In this document: positions 6,968-15,154 of the stretch, one piece after another
Numbering within the stretch: position 1 is the stretch's first letter
How the letters are laid out: each line of letters starts with the position of its first letter
Source: DATBFX01 sp034667245
GTDB lineage: Bacteria; Chloroflexota; Chloroflexia; Thermomicrobiales; UBA6265
DNA length: 17,337 nt
NCBI GenBank assembly: GCA_034667245.1
Contig: JAXDKI010000174.1
Coordinates: 1-17,337 of the forward strand
Reading direction: 5' to 3'
Translations under genes and position numbers: made by a program
The notes under the pieces: generated by a model
Database searches by the model: none
Seen by the model: the letters and a program-made list of their open reading frames with translations, nothing else
Told to the model about the DNA's origin: nothing

Positions 6968-6981
6968 TCCCGGAGGAGATG

Positions 6982-8415
6982 ATGGCAAACGTGGCGCTGG
7001 AGCGGACCTCCGTGAGGACGGCGCAGCGGCGGATAGCGCTGCCGCCATTGTCGAGTTGGTTCTACCTGCTGCCGGCGGCCCTGTTCTTCCTCGGCTGGCA
7101 GCTCTTGCCAATCTTCCGCGTCGGCTGGTTCAGCTTTACTGACTTCAGGTTCGTCGCACCTCCCGGCACGCCGACCAACTGGATCGGCTTCGACAACTAC
7201 CGGGAGGCGCTCGACAACCCATTCGTCAGATCGCCAATTGACCTATCTCTTCGCTGGCTGGTGGGGGCGGCCGGAACGCAGATCGTACTCGGCGTGCTGC
7301 TTCTGGCCGTCCTGGCGCGACGCGGACGCTGGGGAGAGGAACTTGCGTCGGCGCTGCGGCACCCGATCATCGTTCCTCCCCTCGCCGTCGCCGCAACCTG
7401 GATGCTCTTCTACGATTTCCACCTCTTCGGCCGCAATCTCAACATCAACGACGGCCTAAGCTTGAACGTCGGGAAGCCGGACGGGGCACCGCTCGCGTTA
7501 TTGGCGGCACTGGTCGTCGTCCAAATCGCCCTCGCGGTCGTCGTGGCGCGGCGGGCGATGCTCGCCGGTACCTTCGCCGAGGTAGTGGCGTCGCCGAAGA
7601 TCATCCCCGTCGTCGCGCCGGTCTTGATCGTCGTTGCCGCGGCCCTGGTCGATCTCGATCTCAGCCTCAGTGGGATTTTTGACCGATCGATCGGCGATCC
7701 CCTGCTGCGAGACGGCCTCGCGCGGGCGTTCAAGTTCACATCGCTCTTCGTTCCCGGCATGATTATCTTCCCGATGATCATCGCGGTCATGATCGATCGT
7801 ATCCGCAACAATAAGGTCGCTACCTTCTATCGCCTCGTCCTGCTCATTCCGTCGATGATCCCGGGACCACTGATCTTTGTGCTTTGGAAGTGGATGTACG
7901 AGCCGAGTTGGATCGGTCCGATCAACTGGTTCCTCGTCGACTTCACACATCTCTTTAGCTATGCGAATGAACCGCAATGGCTTGGCGACAAGAACCTCGT
8001 CTTCTACGCGATCGCCGCTATGGAATGGTGGTGGGGGCTGGGCTACCACACCATGTTCTTCCTGGCCGGCTTGGCGACCATCCCCCGCGACTTGATCGAC
8101 GCGGCGCGCGTCGACGGGGCGAACGAGTGGCGCCTCTTCTGGAACGTCACCGTGCCCCGGTTGCTGCCGATCATTCTGGTGTTGGTCGTCCTCCGCTTCG
8201 GCACCGCCATGGCCGTGCTCGACGAGTACATGATCATCGGCGGCGGTTTCGATCGCACCCGGCCGACCTACACCTGGACAATGTACATGTGGCAGGAGGC
8301 GTTCCAGACGAGCGAGATGGTCCGCAGCTATTCCGCGACAATCGGCTGGATCGGCGCGTTCATGATGCTGACCGTCGTCGCCGGCATGTTCTACGTTTTC
8401 CGGTCGCGCGACTAG
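6982..8415 (+). CDS. MalF-like sugar ABC transporter permease, unusually long
   Basis: This 477-residue inner-membrane permease is MalF/UgpA-like; most family members have about 290-320 residues. I chose ATG 6982 over 6979 because GGAGGAG (6972-6978) is better spaced. TM1 is WFYLLPAALFFLGWQLLPIF; the EAA loop (res. about 364-395) reads GLATIPRDLIDAARVDGANE, then VTVPRLLPIIL. About 10 hydrophobic segments can be counted instead of six. The extra length lies between TM1 and the core: residues about 72-158 look like a second, diverged copy of the segment at about 235-318, and two more helices (about 171-189 and 207-223) link them. It pairs with the MalG-like gene 27 nt downstream. No ATPase is encoded nearby, so a shared MsiK/UgpC-type ATPase elsewhere is expected. 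Confidence 0.93.
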   Translation: MANVALERTSVRTAQRRIALPPLSSWFYLLPAALFFLGWQLLPIFRVGWFSFTDFRFVAPPGTPTNWIGFDNYREALDNPFVRSPIDLSLRWLVGAAGTQIVLGVLLLAVLARRGRWGEELASALRHPIIVPPLAVAATWMLFYDFHLFGRNLNINDGLSLNVGKPDGAPLALLAALVVVQIALAVVVARRAMLAGTFAEVVASPKIIPVVAPVLIVVAAALVDLDLSLSGIFDRSIGDPLLRDGLARAFKFTSLFVPGMIIFPMIIAVMIDRIRNNKVATFYRLVLLIPSMIPGPLIFVLWKWMYEPSWIGPINWFLVDFTHLFSYANEPQWLGDKNLVFYAIAAMEWWWGLGYHTMFFLAGLATIPRDLIDAARVDGANEWRLFWNVTVPRLLPIILVLVVLRFGTAMAVLDEYMIIGGGFDRTRPTYTWTMYMWQEAFQTSEMVRSYSATIGWIGAFMMLTVVAGMFYVFRSRD

Positions 8416-8442
8416 CCGCGAGCGGTTCCTCAGGAGTTCGGC

Positions 8443-9351
8443 ATGGCTGTCCAACCCCTCGCCCAACCGCTCAGCAAGAGCGATGTTCTCCATCGGTCGC
8501 GGACGTGGAAAGCGCGGCGACATCCCAATTGGGGGACGATCGTGCGCCACGTTGTGCTGGCGCTCTTCGCGCTGATCATCCTCCTCCCAATCGCCTGGGT
8601 GATCCTTCTCTCGCTGAAGTCACTGCCGGACGCCCAGCAGCGGTACATCTGGCCGAACGTGTTCCAGTTCCCGGACCATTACCAGTACGCCTGGAACAAG
8701 ATCCCCACCCTGCGCCAAAACTATCTCAATAGCATCCTCGTCACCGTCGGTACGGTCGTCGCCTGCACCGTTAGCGCCGTGCTCGCCGGCTACGCCCTTG
8801 TCCACTTGCGAACTCCGGGCAAGCGAGTACTGGTGGCATTGCTCGTTGCCTCGCTCTTCTTCCCGACGCGCGTGACCGCACTGGTCGCCATCTACGAAGT
8901 CCAGGATAAGCTTGGGCTGATCAACAAAACCTGGGGATTGATCTTCCCATACACCGCGCTCAGCATCGCCATCTCGGTCTTCATCATGCGCGGCATGTTC
9001 GAGACGATCCCCCGCGATCTCCCCGACTCCGCCCGCATCGACGGAGCAAGCTCCTTCCGGATGTTGCTCGGAATCATGCTGCCGCTCGTCCGCAACGGTA
9101 TCGTCGTCGTGATCATCGTCAATTTCGTCGCCGCCTGGGGCGAATACCTCCTCGCCTTCACGCTGATGAACGACCAGGACCAGCGGACGATGCCGGTCGT
9201 GATCGCCAGCGCCAGCAGCGGCATGGGAGGCTGGTACTGGCCGCGTCTCGCCGCCGTCTACATCATGGTGATCACCCCTGGCCTGATTGCCTTCGCCATC
9301 GCCCAGCGCTGGTACATGAAGGGCCTCCAAGAGGGCGCACTCAAGGCGTGA
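8443..9351 (+). CDS. MalG-like sugar ABC transporter permease
   Basis: This 302-residue partner permease is of ordinary length. ATG 8443 has CAGGAG about 7 nt upstream. TM1 is VVLALFALIILLPIAWVILLSLK. The conserved NYLNSILVTVGTVVACTVSAVLAGYAL region and the FFPTRVTALVAIYEVQDKLG stretch follow. The EAA loop is TIPRDLPDSARIDGASSFRM, ending IMLPLVRNG; the tail AFAIAQRWYMKGLQEGALKA is the typical QRYFVxGLxxGAVKG ending. It is the last transporter gene of the set and lies 92 bp before the dehydrogenase. Confidence 0.96.
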   Translation: MAVQPLAQPLSKSDVLHRSRTWKARRHPNWGTIVRHVVLALFALIILLPIAWVILLSLKSLPDAQQRYIWPNVFQFPDHYQYAWNKIPTLRQNYLNSILVTVGTVVACTVSAVLAGYALVHLRTPGKRVLVALLVASLFFPTRVTALVAIYEVQDKLGLINKTWGLIFPYTALSIAISVFIMRGMFETIPRDLPDSARIDGASSFRMLLGIMLPLVRNGIVVVIIVNFVAAWGEYLLAFTLMNDQDQRTMPVVIASASSGMGGWYWPRLAAVYIMVITPGLIAFAIAQRWYMKGLQEGALKA

Positions 9352-9443
9352 GGCAGGGCTGTTCTCCATAGTGGCGAGGGGGGGCGGGTTGACGCCCATC
9401 CCGTTGCACGCGGCATGGCTTGTGTACAGGAGAAAATCACACG

Positions 9444-10229
9444 ATGCGTCTACCCAATACCGTCGCCTTGATCACCGGTGGCGGTTCAGGCATCGGCCGG
9501 GCGATCTGCGAACTCTATGCGAGAGAGGGCGCGAAGGTCGTCTCCGCCGACCGTTACCCGGACCGGGCTGACGAGACGGCGACGCGGATCAAACGCGCGG
9601 GCGGCGAGGCAACCGGCGTACCGGTTGACGTTGCGGATGCGGCGGCGGTCGCGGCGATGACGGAGCGGGCCATTGCCGCCTACGGGCGAGTCGACGTGCT
9701 CGTCAACAACGCCGGTCTCTCGGTCGGCGACGACATCCTGACGATCGACGAGGCGACCTGGGATCTCAACCTCAACGTTGTCTTGAAGGGCGTGTTTCTG
9801 TGTAGCAAAGCCGTCCTGCCGGGAATGCTGGAGCGCCGTCGCGGCGTCATCCTGAACATCGCCTCGGTCAATGGGCTCTGGGGCGTGGGAGAGGAAGCCT
9901 ACAGCGCCGCCAAGGCGGGGATGATCAACCTGACCCAGAATATGGCCGTCAAGTACGGCGATCGCAACGTTCGCGTCAACTGCATCGCCCCCGGCACGAT
10001 CCGGACTCCCATCTGGGGCGCCCGCGTCGCCCAAGACCCGCAGGTCTTCGACAAGCTCGCCGGGTGGTATCCCCTCGGCCGTGTCGGCGAACCCGAAGAC
10101 GTCGCCAACGCCGCCCTGTTCCTCGCCTCCGACGAAGCCTCCTGGATCACCGGCGTGACACTACCGGTGGACGGCGGGTTGCTCGCCGGGACGTACCGGA
10201 TCTCGCGCGATCTGCAGGGCGAGGGCTAA
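9444..10229 (+). CDS. Short-chain dehydrogenase/reductase (SDR), NAD-type
   Basis: This 261-residue soluble SDR starts at ATG 9444 (AGGAG at 9428-9432). The cofactor loop is TGGGSGIG (res. 11-18), and an acidic residue at the end of strand 2 (VVSAD, Asp 36) favours NAD(H) over NADP(H). NNAG lies at 88-91; the catalytic set is Ser 141 (NIASVNG), Tyr 153 and Lys 157 (YSAAK). The PGTIRTPIW segment and the tail GVTLPVDGG are standard for classical SDRs. Behind a sugar importer, a role in oxidising an imported polyol or sugar, or a sugar acid, is plausible but unproven. The next gene is convergent, on the - strand. Confidence 0.94.
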   Translation: MRLPNTVALITGGGSGIGRAICELYAREGAKVVSADRYPDRADETATRIKRAGGEATGVPVDVADAAAVAAMTERAIAAYGRVDVLVNNAGLSVGDDILTIDEATWDLNLNVVLKGVFLCSKAVLPGMLERRRGVILNIASVNGLWGVGEEAYSAAKAGMINLTQNMAVKYGDRNVRVNCIAPGTIRTPIWGARVAQDPQVFDKLAGWYPLGRVGEPEDVANAALFLASDEASWITGVTLPVDGGLLAGTYRISRDLQGEG

Positions 10230-10312
10230 GAACGGCGATCGGCTGCGCAAGCCCAACCTATGAGCTGCCTGGCAGCATGGGAGTTGCGACCACCCTCGGT
10301 CATGGACATATC

Positions 10313-10624
10313 TCAGTCGTCCGTATGCACGCGTGGTCCGGGCAGCAACAGTCGCGGCAAAGGCAGGTCGCTCTGACTCGTTGCGTGGCCAGGAGCGACG
10401 GATGACCGACGTCTGACGACTGGAGACCCACTCACCCCTGCGTGCCGGCAGATCGGACAGCGGTAGATCGGAAGCAGCGCGCCGTCGTCGCAACGCAGGT
10501 GGACAACCACGAGCACGGCGGCGCAGCGGCGGCAGCGCGGCGCATCGTCGGTGAGCGGTACGACCGAATCGAACGGCATGAGCGGTAATATGTCCCGATG
10601 ATTGGCGAGGTCGATGGTATCCAC
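10313..10624 (-). CDS. Small zinc-ribbon-like protein, unknown function
   Basis: This - strand gene of about 103 codons starts at GTG 10624, preceded by a good ribosome binding site (GGAGGGAG about 6 nt away). The frame is open further upstream to 10870, but that part looks non-coding and would cover the + strand promoter at 10771-10800. The protein begins VDTIDLANHRDILPLMPFDS and then has two Cys-X2-Cys knuckles, CRRC and CPIC, separated by a hydrophobic hairpin (VLVVVHLRC, LLPIYRCP). That layout is the usual small zinc ribbon. The last 30 residues are Arg/Ser/Pro-rich and may be poorly conserved. It lies head-on with the SDR gene, with 83 bp between the stops and no clear terminator. I do not recognise the family. 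Confidence 0.6.
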   Translation of the reverse strand: MDTIDLANHRDILPLMPFDSVVPLTDDAPRCRRCAAVLVVVHLRCDDGALLPIYRCPICRHAGVSGSPVVRRRSSVAPGHATSQSDLPLPRLLLPGPRVHTDD

Positions 10625-10954
10625 AGTTCTCCCTCCGTCCTGGAGCCGCGCGGGCGTCGCCGGAATCGGCGCGGGGCAGTGCGGTTGTCGTACACGTGCA
10701 TAGACTGTGCCGCGGAGGCAACGATCGTAACTCGTCCCGTTTCGCCAGCCGGAACACTGTCGAGCCCGTATTGACACCCGCCTGATCGCACTCCTAGAAT
10801 GCGGCGTCTGCTCAGGGGAAAGGTCCATTGTTCGTAGGTCGCACATGGCGCGTCGTGGGCCGACGAGCATTCATCCGTTTAATTCCAGGCAGCGTTTGAC
10901 GATCTTTCGGCGAGACACGCAACGTCGATTCCGCTGAGGCTGAGAGGAGCGCGC
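10625..10954. other. Divergent intergenic region between zinc-ribbon gene and second importer operon
   Basis: These 330 bp separate the - strand zinc-ribbon gene from the + strand importer operon. The region holds the strong + promoter at 10771-10800 and about 148 nt of leader, ending in GAGAGGAG (10942-10949). A small palindrome, CGCCG-GAAT-CGGCG, lies at about 10654-10667, in the presumed 5' leader of the - strand gene. I saw no good - strand promoter and no riboswitch I could recognise. Confidence 0.45.
10771..10800 (+). promoter_or_regulatory. Sigma-70-type promoter for the NMT1/sulfonate-type importer operon
   Basis: TTGACA at 10771-10776 (perfect -35) and TAGAAT at 10795-10800 (5 of 6 to TATAAT) are separated by 18 nt. 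The predicted start near 10807 gives a 148-nt leader before the ATPase gene. It is one of the two best promoter matches in the window. Confidence 0.7.
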
Positions 10955-11854
10955 GTGGTGCAGCAAACGACGGCGACATCGGCGCACGCGGCAATTCCCA
11001 GCAGGCCCCACGGTCAGCTGTCTGGTATCGATTCGGTACCATCTCAGCGACCGGTTGCGATGGTCGTCGACCACGCCACCAAGTACTACAAGACAAAATC
11101 CGGTGCCGTTCACGCCCTCGAAGACCTCTCGCTGGAGATTGCTGAGGGCGAATTCGTCTGCATCCTCGGTCCGTCCGGTTGTGGCAAGAGCACCCTGCTC
11201 TGGGCGATGTCCGGTTTGCACGATCTCAGCAACGGTCGAGTGGTCCTCAACGGCACGTCGGTGACAGGACCGCGTCCGGAGATCGGCATGATTTTCCAGG
11301 ATGCCAACCTCCTGCCCTGGCGCAATCTCGAACAGAACATCCGCTTCCCATTTGAGATCAAGAAGCTGGACGTGAAACCGTACCAGGAGCGCATCCGTGG
11401 GCTGATCGACGAGGTCGGATTGAGCGGGTTCGAGAAGAAGTTCCCGCGCGAACTCTCGGGGGGGATGCAGCAGCGGGCCAGTATCGTCCGCTGCCTCTCC
11501 TTCGATCCGTCGGTCATCCTGATGGACGAGCCGTTCGGGGCACTGGATGCCTTCACCCGCGACGAGATGAACCTCCTCATCCAAAAGATCTGGACGGAGA
11601 CCGGCAAAACGATCATCTTCGTCACCCACAACGTGACCGAAGCGATCTTCCTCGCCGACCGCGTCGTCGTCCTGACCCCTCGACCAGGGCGCCTGGCCCA
11701 CATCTTCCCGATCGACCTACCTCGGCCACGGACGATCGACCAGACCTTCTCGTCCGAGTTCATCAAGGTCGTCTTGCAGATCAAGCAGACGATCATGCAC
11801 GGTGGCTTTACAGACCCAGACACGAATGACGCACGGGTCGGCATCGAGATGTAG
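10955..11854 (+). CDS. ABC transporter ATP-binding protein, SsuB/TauB-like (nitrate/sulfonate type)
   Basis: This 299-residue ATPase serves the NMT1-type importer. GTG 10955 has GAGAGGAG 5 nt upstream; GTG 10958 would serve as well. A non-conserved leader of about 35 residues precedes the domain (MVVDHATKYYKTKSGAVHAL). Walker A is GPSGCGKST (72-80), Q-loop IFQDANLLPWRNLEQNI with the LLPW typical of SsuB/TauB/NrtD, signature LSGGMQQRASIVRCL (from 167), Walker B VILMDEPFGALDAFTR and H-loop FVTHNVTEA (His 225). The C-terminal part (VVVLTPRPGRL, ...IDLPRPR) is also typical. The permease gene follows after 50 bp. Confidence 0.95.
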   Translation: MVQQTTATSAHAAIPSRPHGQLSGIDSVPSQRPVAMVVDHATKYYKTKSGAVHALEDLSLEIAEGEFVCILGPSGCGKSTLLWAMSGLHDLSNGRVVLNGTSVTGPRPEIGMIFQDANLLPWRNLEQNIRFPFEIKKLDVKPYQERIRGLIDEVGLSGFEKKFPRELSGGMQQRASIVRCLSFDPSVILMDEPFGALDAFTRDEMNLLIQKIWTETGKTIIFVTHNVTEAIFLADRVVVLTPRPGRLAHIFPIDLPRPRTIDQTFSSEFIKVVLQIKQTIMHGGFTDPDTNDARVGIEM

Positions 11855-11904
11855 GACAGGCCACTTGGCGATGCCGGCCGGTCGGATTTCGAGGAGCGCT
11901 TCGA

Positions 11905-12762
11905 ATGGCGAGCGAGCTACGTGAGACGATCCCGACATTCGGAAAACAGACACCACCGGACCAACAGTCGGAGGTCAGTCTGTCCAACTGGTCAGCGCTG
12001 ACCAGCGCGAGCTTTGCGCAGAACTGGTGGCAGGCGGCAATCATCGGACTTGTTGCCGTGGTCGTGCTTGGCGGTCTTGAGGTCTTCGTTCGGGTCTTCG
12101 ATGTGCCTGCCTATACGTTTCCCAAACCGAGCGACATCGGCAAGGCGCTCTGGAACAATTTCGACCTCTTTCAACCGCATCTCGAAGCGACCCTCAAGGT
12201 GATGCTGAGCGGCTACGCCATCGGTGCGGTTATCGGTATCGTGCTCGCCGCCGTGATCACGCAGTTCCCCTTTGTGGAGAAGATCATCACGCCATACATT
12301 CTGCTTCTCGTGACCACGCCAATGATCGCGATCGTGCCGCTGCTCGTCCAAAAAATGGGATTCGGGATGGCGCCGCGGATCATTGCGGTGGCGCTCGCCG
12401 CTGGGCCGATGGTGATGATCAACTCGGCCACCGGGTTTCGTCGGACTGATCTGGCGAAAATCGCGCTTGCCCGTTCCTATGGGGCGAGCACTTTTCAGAT
12501 CTTCACCAAAGTCCGCTTCCCGCTCGCGTTGCCGATGATCATCGTTGGGTTGATGGTTGGCGCCATCTTCGGGCTCTTGACGGCCGTCGGTGCCGAGATC
12601 GTCGGCAGCGGCGAAGGACTTGGGAACCGGCTCATGTTCTACTCTTCGCGCATCCAGATGGCGAATTTCTGGTCAGTGATCGTCATGCTGGCGATTATGG
12701 GCATCCTGATCTATATCATCTTCTACTGGATTGGTAAGCGATGGGCGAGTTGGCAAGCATAG
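11905..12762 (+). CDS. ABC transporter permease, SsuC/TauC-like
   Basis: This 285-residue inner-membrane permease belongs with the SsuB-like ATPase. ATG 11905 has GAGGAG at 11889-11894. Six hydrophobic segments can be read, starting with AAIIGLVAVVVLGGLEVFVRVF. YTFPKPSDIGKALWNNFDLF and HLEATLKVMLSGYAIGAVIG are standard for this family. The cytoplasmic coupling loop is KIALARSYGASTFQIFTKVR, followed by FPLALPMII; the last third contains AVGAEIVGSGEGLGNRL, another hallmark. The substrate could be a sulfonate, nitrate, a pyrimidine-type compound or another small molecule; the sequence does not decide. The binding-protein gene starts 183 bp downstream. Confidence 0.95.
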   Translation: MASELRETIPTFGKQTPPDQQSEVSLSNWSALTSASFAQNWWQAAIIGLVAVVVLGGLEVFVRVFDVPAYTFPKPSDIGKALWNNFDLFQPHLEATLKVMLSGYAIGAVIGIVLAAVITQFPFVEKIITPYILLLVTTPMIAIVPLLVQKMGFGMAPRIIAVALAAGPMVMINSATGFRRTDLAKIALARSYGASTFQIFTKVRFPLALPMIIVGLMVGAIFGLLTAVGAEIVGSGEGLGNRLMFYSSRIQMANFWSVIVMLAIMGILIYIIFYWIGKRWASWQA

Positions 12763-12945
12763 GTTGTCTCGTCCCCGATTGACAGAACCTCGTTGGTGCG
12801 AGATCGTAGCGTGGCTTCAGGAACACGACGCGGACTGGCAGGATCAGGGCGCGTCAGGAGTTCTCACGGAGCCGGTGGGCAGTTGTCGCCACTGGTGTCG
12901 TCCTAGGTTGGGGGCCAACGGCGGATCCCCAGGGAGGCATGCATC

Positions 12946-14145
12946 ATGAGCCGTCTCGACGACCTCATCGCCGATCTCACGAGCAACCGGATCTCCCGTC
13001 GTCAGTTCATGCAGCGCGCGGCGGCTCTGGGGCTATCGCTCCCCCTGCTGTCCGCGTCCGGTACGCTGGCAGCTTCGGCGCAGGGCGCAAAGAATAAGGT
13101 CGTTTGGGTGTCCCCGCGCGGAACCCTCGAAGTCCTCGACGACTACGCCTACTGGGTTGCGAAGAAGCTGGGGTACTTCGGCGACATCGAAACGGAATTG
13201 CTGCCGGCCATTATGGAGGCGACGTCGTCGTCGAAGGCGGTGGCGGACGGCCAGGCCGACATGTCCTACGTTTCCCCCGGCGTCTTCTCCCTCGGCATCG
13301 AGGCGGGTATCGATCTCGTCTCCGTCTGGGAGATGGGCGCCTATGATGTGTTCGACATCGCGCTGCCAAAAGGTAACCCCGGGGGAATCCAGTCCGCCAA
13401 GGACCTGGAGGGCAAGACGGTCGTCCTGGGCGACCTGGGCTGGGGCTCGATCGTCGACCCAATGGTCAAACAAGCCGGGGGCGATCCGAGCAGGGTGAAG
13501 TACACCTCTTCCGGACCGACCTGGGGCCAGACGTTAGCCGCCGGTCAGGCCGACGCCGCGCTCAGCTGGGCCGGATTGCGTGCCCAGTGGCTCGCCGGCG
13601 GATTGGACTTCGACTACATCATCGGCAAGACGTGGTCGAAGTTTCCGGCGAACTCCTTCCAGATCCGCCGAAAGGACTCTGAGGACGCCAGCCTGAAGGA
13701 TCTCTACACCAACTACCTGAAGGGCTGGGCGATGGGCTTGGAGTTCGGCCATCACAACCCGCGGGCGGCGACCCAGATCACCATGGAGGAGCCTTCGATC
13801 TCGAAGGCCCTCAACGACACCTTCAAAGACAAGAACGTCGCCGTGCAATCGATGTGGCAACTTGCCGATGTGTTCCGGGGCAACTGGCCGTCCCGCGACG
13901 GTGGCAAGTGGGGCTGGCACGATTTCGAATCGTGGAAGACTTTCCTTGACACTATCAAGGAGATCGGCCAGATCACCAAAGAGATCAAACCGGAGGATGT
14001 CCTCAGCAACGACTTCGTCACCGGCGCGAACGATTTCGATCACGAGAAGGTCAAAGCCGACGCGACGAGCTTCACTCTCTCACCGGAATTCGAGGCAGTC
14101 GCGGTGCCGGCCGGCGCAGGTTCCGACGGCGCTTACCCGAGCTGA
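12946..14145 (+). CDS. NMT1/SsuA-like ABC solute-binding protein, Tat signal
   Basis: This 399-residue periplasm-side binding protein has its ATG at 12946, with AGGGAGG at 12931-12937. The N-terminus is a short amphipathic helix (RLDDLIADLTSNRI), then SRRQFMQRAAALGLSLPLL, a strong twin-arginine signal, ending ASAQ. The mature part starts KVVWVSPRGTLEVLDDYAYW and continues with AVADGQADMSYVSPGVFSLG, the NMT1 pattern in which gene dosage sites of the ligand pocket are scanned. EGKTVVLGDLGWGS and AAGQADAALSWAG are further matches. In the 183-bp gap upstream a TTGACA (12779-12784) lacks a convincing -10, so transcription is probably from 10771. The strong hairpin at 14206-14243 follows the stop by 60 bp. 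The ligand is unknown. Confidence 0.92.
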   Translation: MSRLDDLIADLTSNRISRRQFMQRAAALGLSLPLLSASGTLAASAQGAKNKVVWVSPRGTLEVLDDYAYWVAKKLGYFGDIETELLPAIMEATSSSKAVADGQADMSYVSPGVFSLGIEAGIDLVSVWEMGAYDVFDIALPKGNPGGIQSAKDLEGKTVVLGDLGWGSIVDPMVKQAGGDPSRVKYTSSGPTWGQTLAAGQADAALSWAGLRAQWLAGGLDFDYIIGKTWSKFPANSFQIRRKDSEDASLKDLYTNYLKGWAMGLEFGHHNPRAATQITMEEPSISKALNDTFKDKNVAVQSMWQLADVFRGNWPSRDGGKWGWHDFESWKTFLDTIKEIGQITKEIKPEDVLSNDFVTGANDFDHEKVKADATSFTLSPEFEAVAVPAGAGSDGAYPS

Positions 14146-14205
14146 CGCGACGACGCGACGACTACGGCTTCCGATTTGCGGCCGTGACTCACGACTGACC
14201 AGCCA

Positions 14206-14243
14206 GCCGGGCGGTCTACCCCTCATCAGGTGGACCGCCCGGC
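14206..14243 (+). terminator. 15-bp stem-loop after the NMT1-type binding protein
   Basis: GCCGGGCGGTCTACC (14206-14220) pairs with GGTGGACCGCCCGGC (14229-14243) around an 8-nt loop. All 15 pairs form if one U-G wobble is allowed. There is no T-run, and the isomerase gene starts 92 nt later in the same direction. It may be a partial terminator or a 3'-end stabiliser that keeps binding-protein mRNA abundant relative to the enzymes. Confidence 0.6.
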
Positions 14244-14335
14244 GTCGTCTCAGCGGACGGAACTCAAGGGCGAAGACCAGCTTTGCGTTCGTGTTGAAGT
14301 GTCCAACGATCGAACTGGAGGAAAGGTTAACGTTG

Positions 14336-15154
14336 ATGAACGACCGTCTCGCCGCGTCAACAAACAGCTACCACACCTATTCGCTCGAGGATGCGCTCGC
14401 CGGTATCGCCGGTGCCGGATTCAAGAGTGTCGAGTTGGCCTCCGTCCCCGGCTGGACCGAGCACGTGCGGCGGGACGCCGACGACGAGGCAATTGGCTAC
14501 ATCAAGGACCTCCTGAGGCAGCACGGTCTCACCGCGATTAGCCTCTCCGGGCACTCCGACCTTGTCAGCGATGCCGGTGTCGTCGAATTCCGCAAGGCGC
14601 TCAACGTCGCCAGCAAGCTCGGCATTGGCTACGTCTCGACCAGTACCGGCGGACATGACGCCTCCTCCGCCGGCAGCCTCGACGAGCAGCGCGAATGGTT
14701 CCTGGCTCGTATCGGCCCGCTCGCCGACGAGGCCGCTGCGCTGGGCATCACGATCTGCTTGGAGACACACGGCGGTCTCCTTGCCACCGGCGCCAGCTCG
14801 GCCGACCTCGTCCGCCGCATCGGCAAACCAAACGTCGGCATCAACTACGACCCCGGCAACGTCATCTTCTATGGCGACACGAGGCCCGAAGGCGACGTCG
14901 CAGCCGCCGCCCCGCTCGTCAAACACTTGCACGTCAAAGATCAAATCGGCGGCGCGCGCAACTGGCACTTCCCTGCCGCCGGCACCGGCGAGGTCGACTT
15001 CAAGGCGATCTTCGCCGCTCTCGACGCCGTCGGCTTCAACGGACCATGCTCCGTCGAGGTCGAGTTCCAGGGCGAACCCTGGCCGTCCCTCGACGACGTC
15101 AACGCCGCGATGGCGCAGTCGTATCAGTTTGTGCGGCCGTTTGTGAGAGGATAG
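14336..15154 (+). CDS. Sugar phosphate isomerase/epimerase-like TIM-barrel protein
   Basis: This 272-residue cytoplasmic protein is of the xylose-isomerase-like TIM-barrel superfamily. I chose ATG 14336 (GGAGG at 14317-14321, GAAAGG nearer). A TTG directly before it is possible; a longer open frame back to 13862 overlaps the binding-protein gene and is rejected. Candidate metal ligands are Glu 143 (ICLETHGG), Asp 172 (NYDPGN), His 199 (HLHVKD) and Glu 241 or 243 (VEVEF), matching the usual Glu-Asp-His-Glu set. The first half has the expected helices (EDALAGIAGAGFKSVEL). The exact reaction (isomerase, epimerase, or inosose dehydratase-like) is not visible. Its stop abuts the heptamer repeat at 15153. 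Confidence 0.9.
   Translation: MNDRLAASTNSYHTYSLEDALAGIAGAGFKSVELASVPGWTEHVRRDADDEAIGYIKDLLRQHGLTAISLSGHSDLVSDAGVVEFRKALNVASKLGIGYVSTSTGGHDASSAGSLDEQREWFLARIGPLADEAAALGITICLETHGGLLATGASSADLVRRIGKPNVGINYDPGNVIFYGDTRPEGDVAAAAPLVKHLHVKDQIGGARNWHFPAAGTGEVDFKAIFAALDAVGFNGPCSVEVEFQGEPWPSLDDVNAAMAQSYQFVRPFVRG

Noticed and set aside
7498..8550. Long open frame (350 codons) on the - strand opposite the MalF-like gene
   Set aside because: Its composition is His/Asp/Arg-rich with no recognisable motif, as expected from the complement of a GC-rich membrane-protein gene. No ribosome binding site or context supports it.
10625..10870. Upstream in-frame extension of the zinc-ribbon gene on the - strand
   Set aside because: It would cover the + strand TTGACA/TAGAAT promoter and adds Arg/Pro-rich sequence without conserved character; the GTG at 10624 has a clear ribosome binding site.
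12763..12945. Internal promoter for the NMT1 binding-protein gene (TTGACA at 12779-12784)
   Set aside because: No acceptable -10 hexamer lies 16-19 nt downstream, and the operon already has a good promoter at 10771.
13862..14335. Upstream in-frame extension of the isomerase-like gene
   Set aside because: It overlaps the binding-protein gene in another frame and is Ser/Arg-rich; the TIM-barrel start fits ATG 14336.
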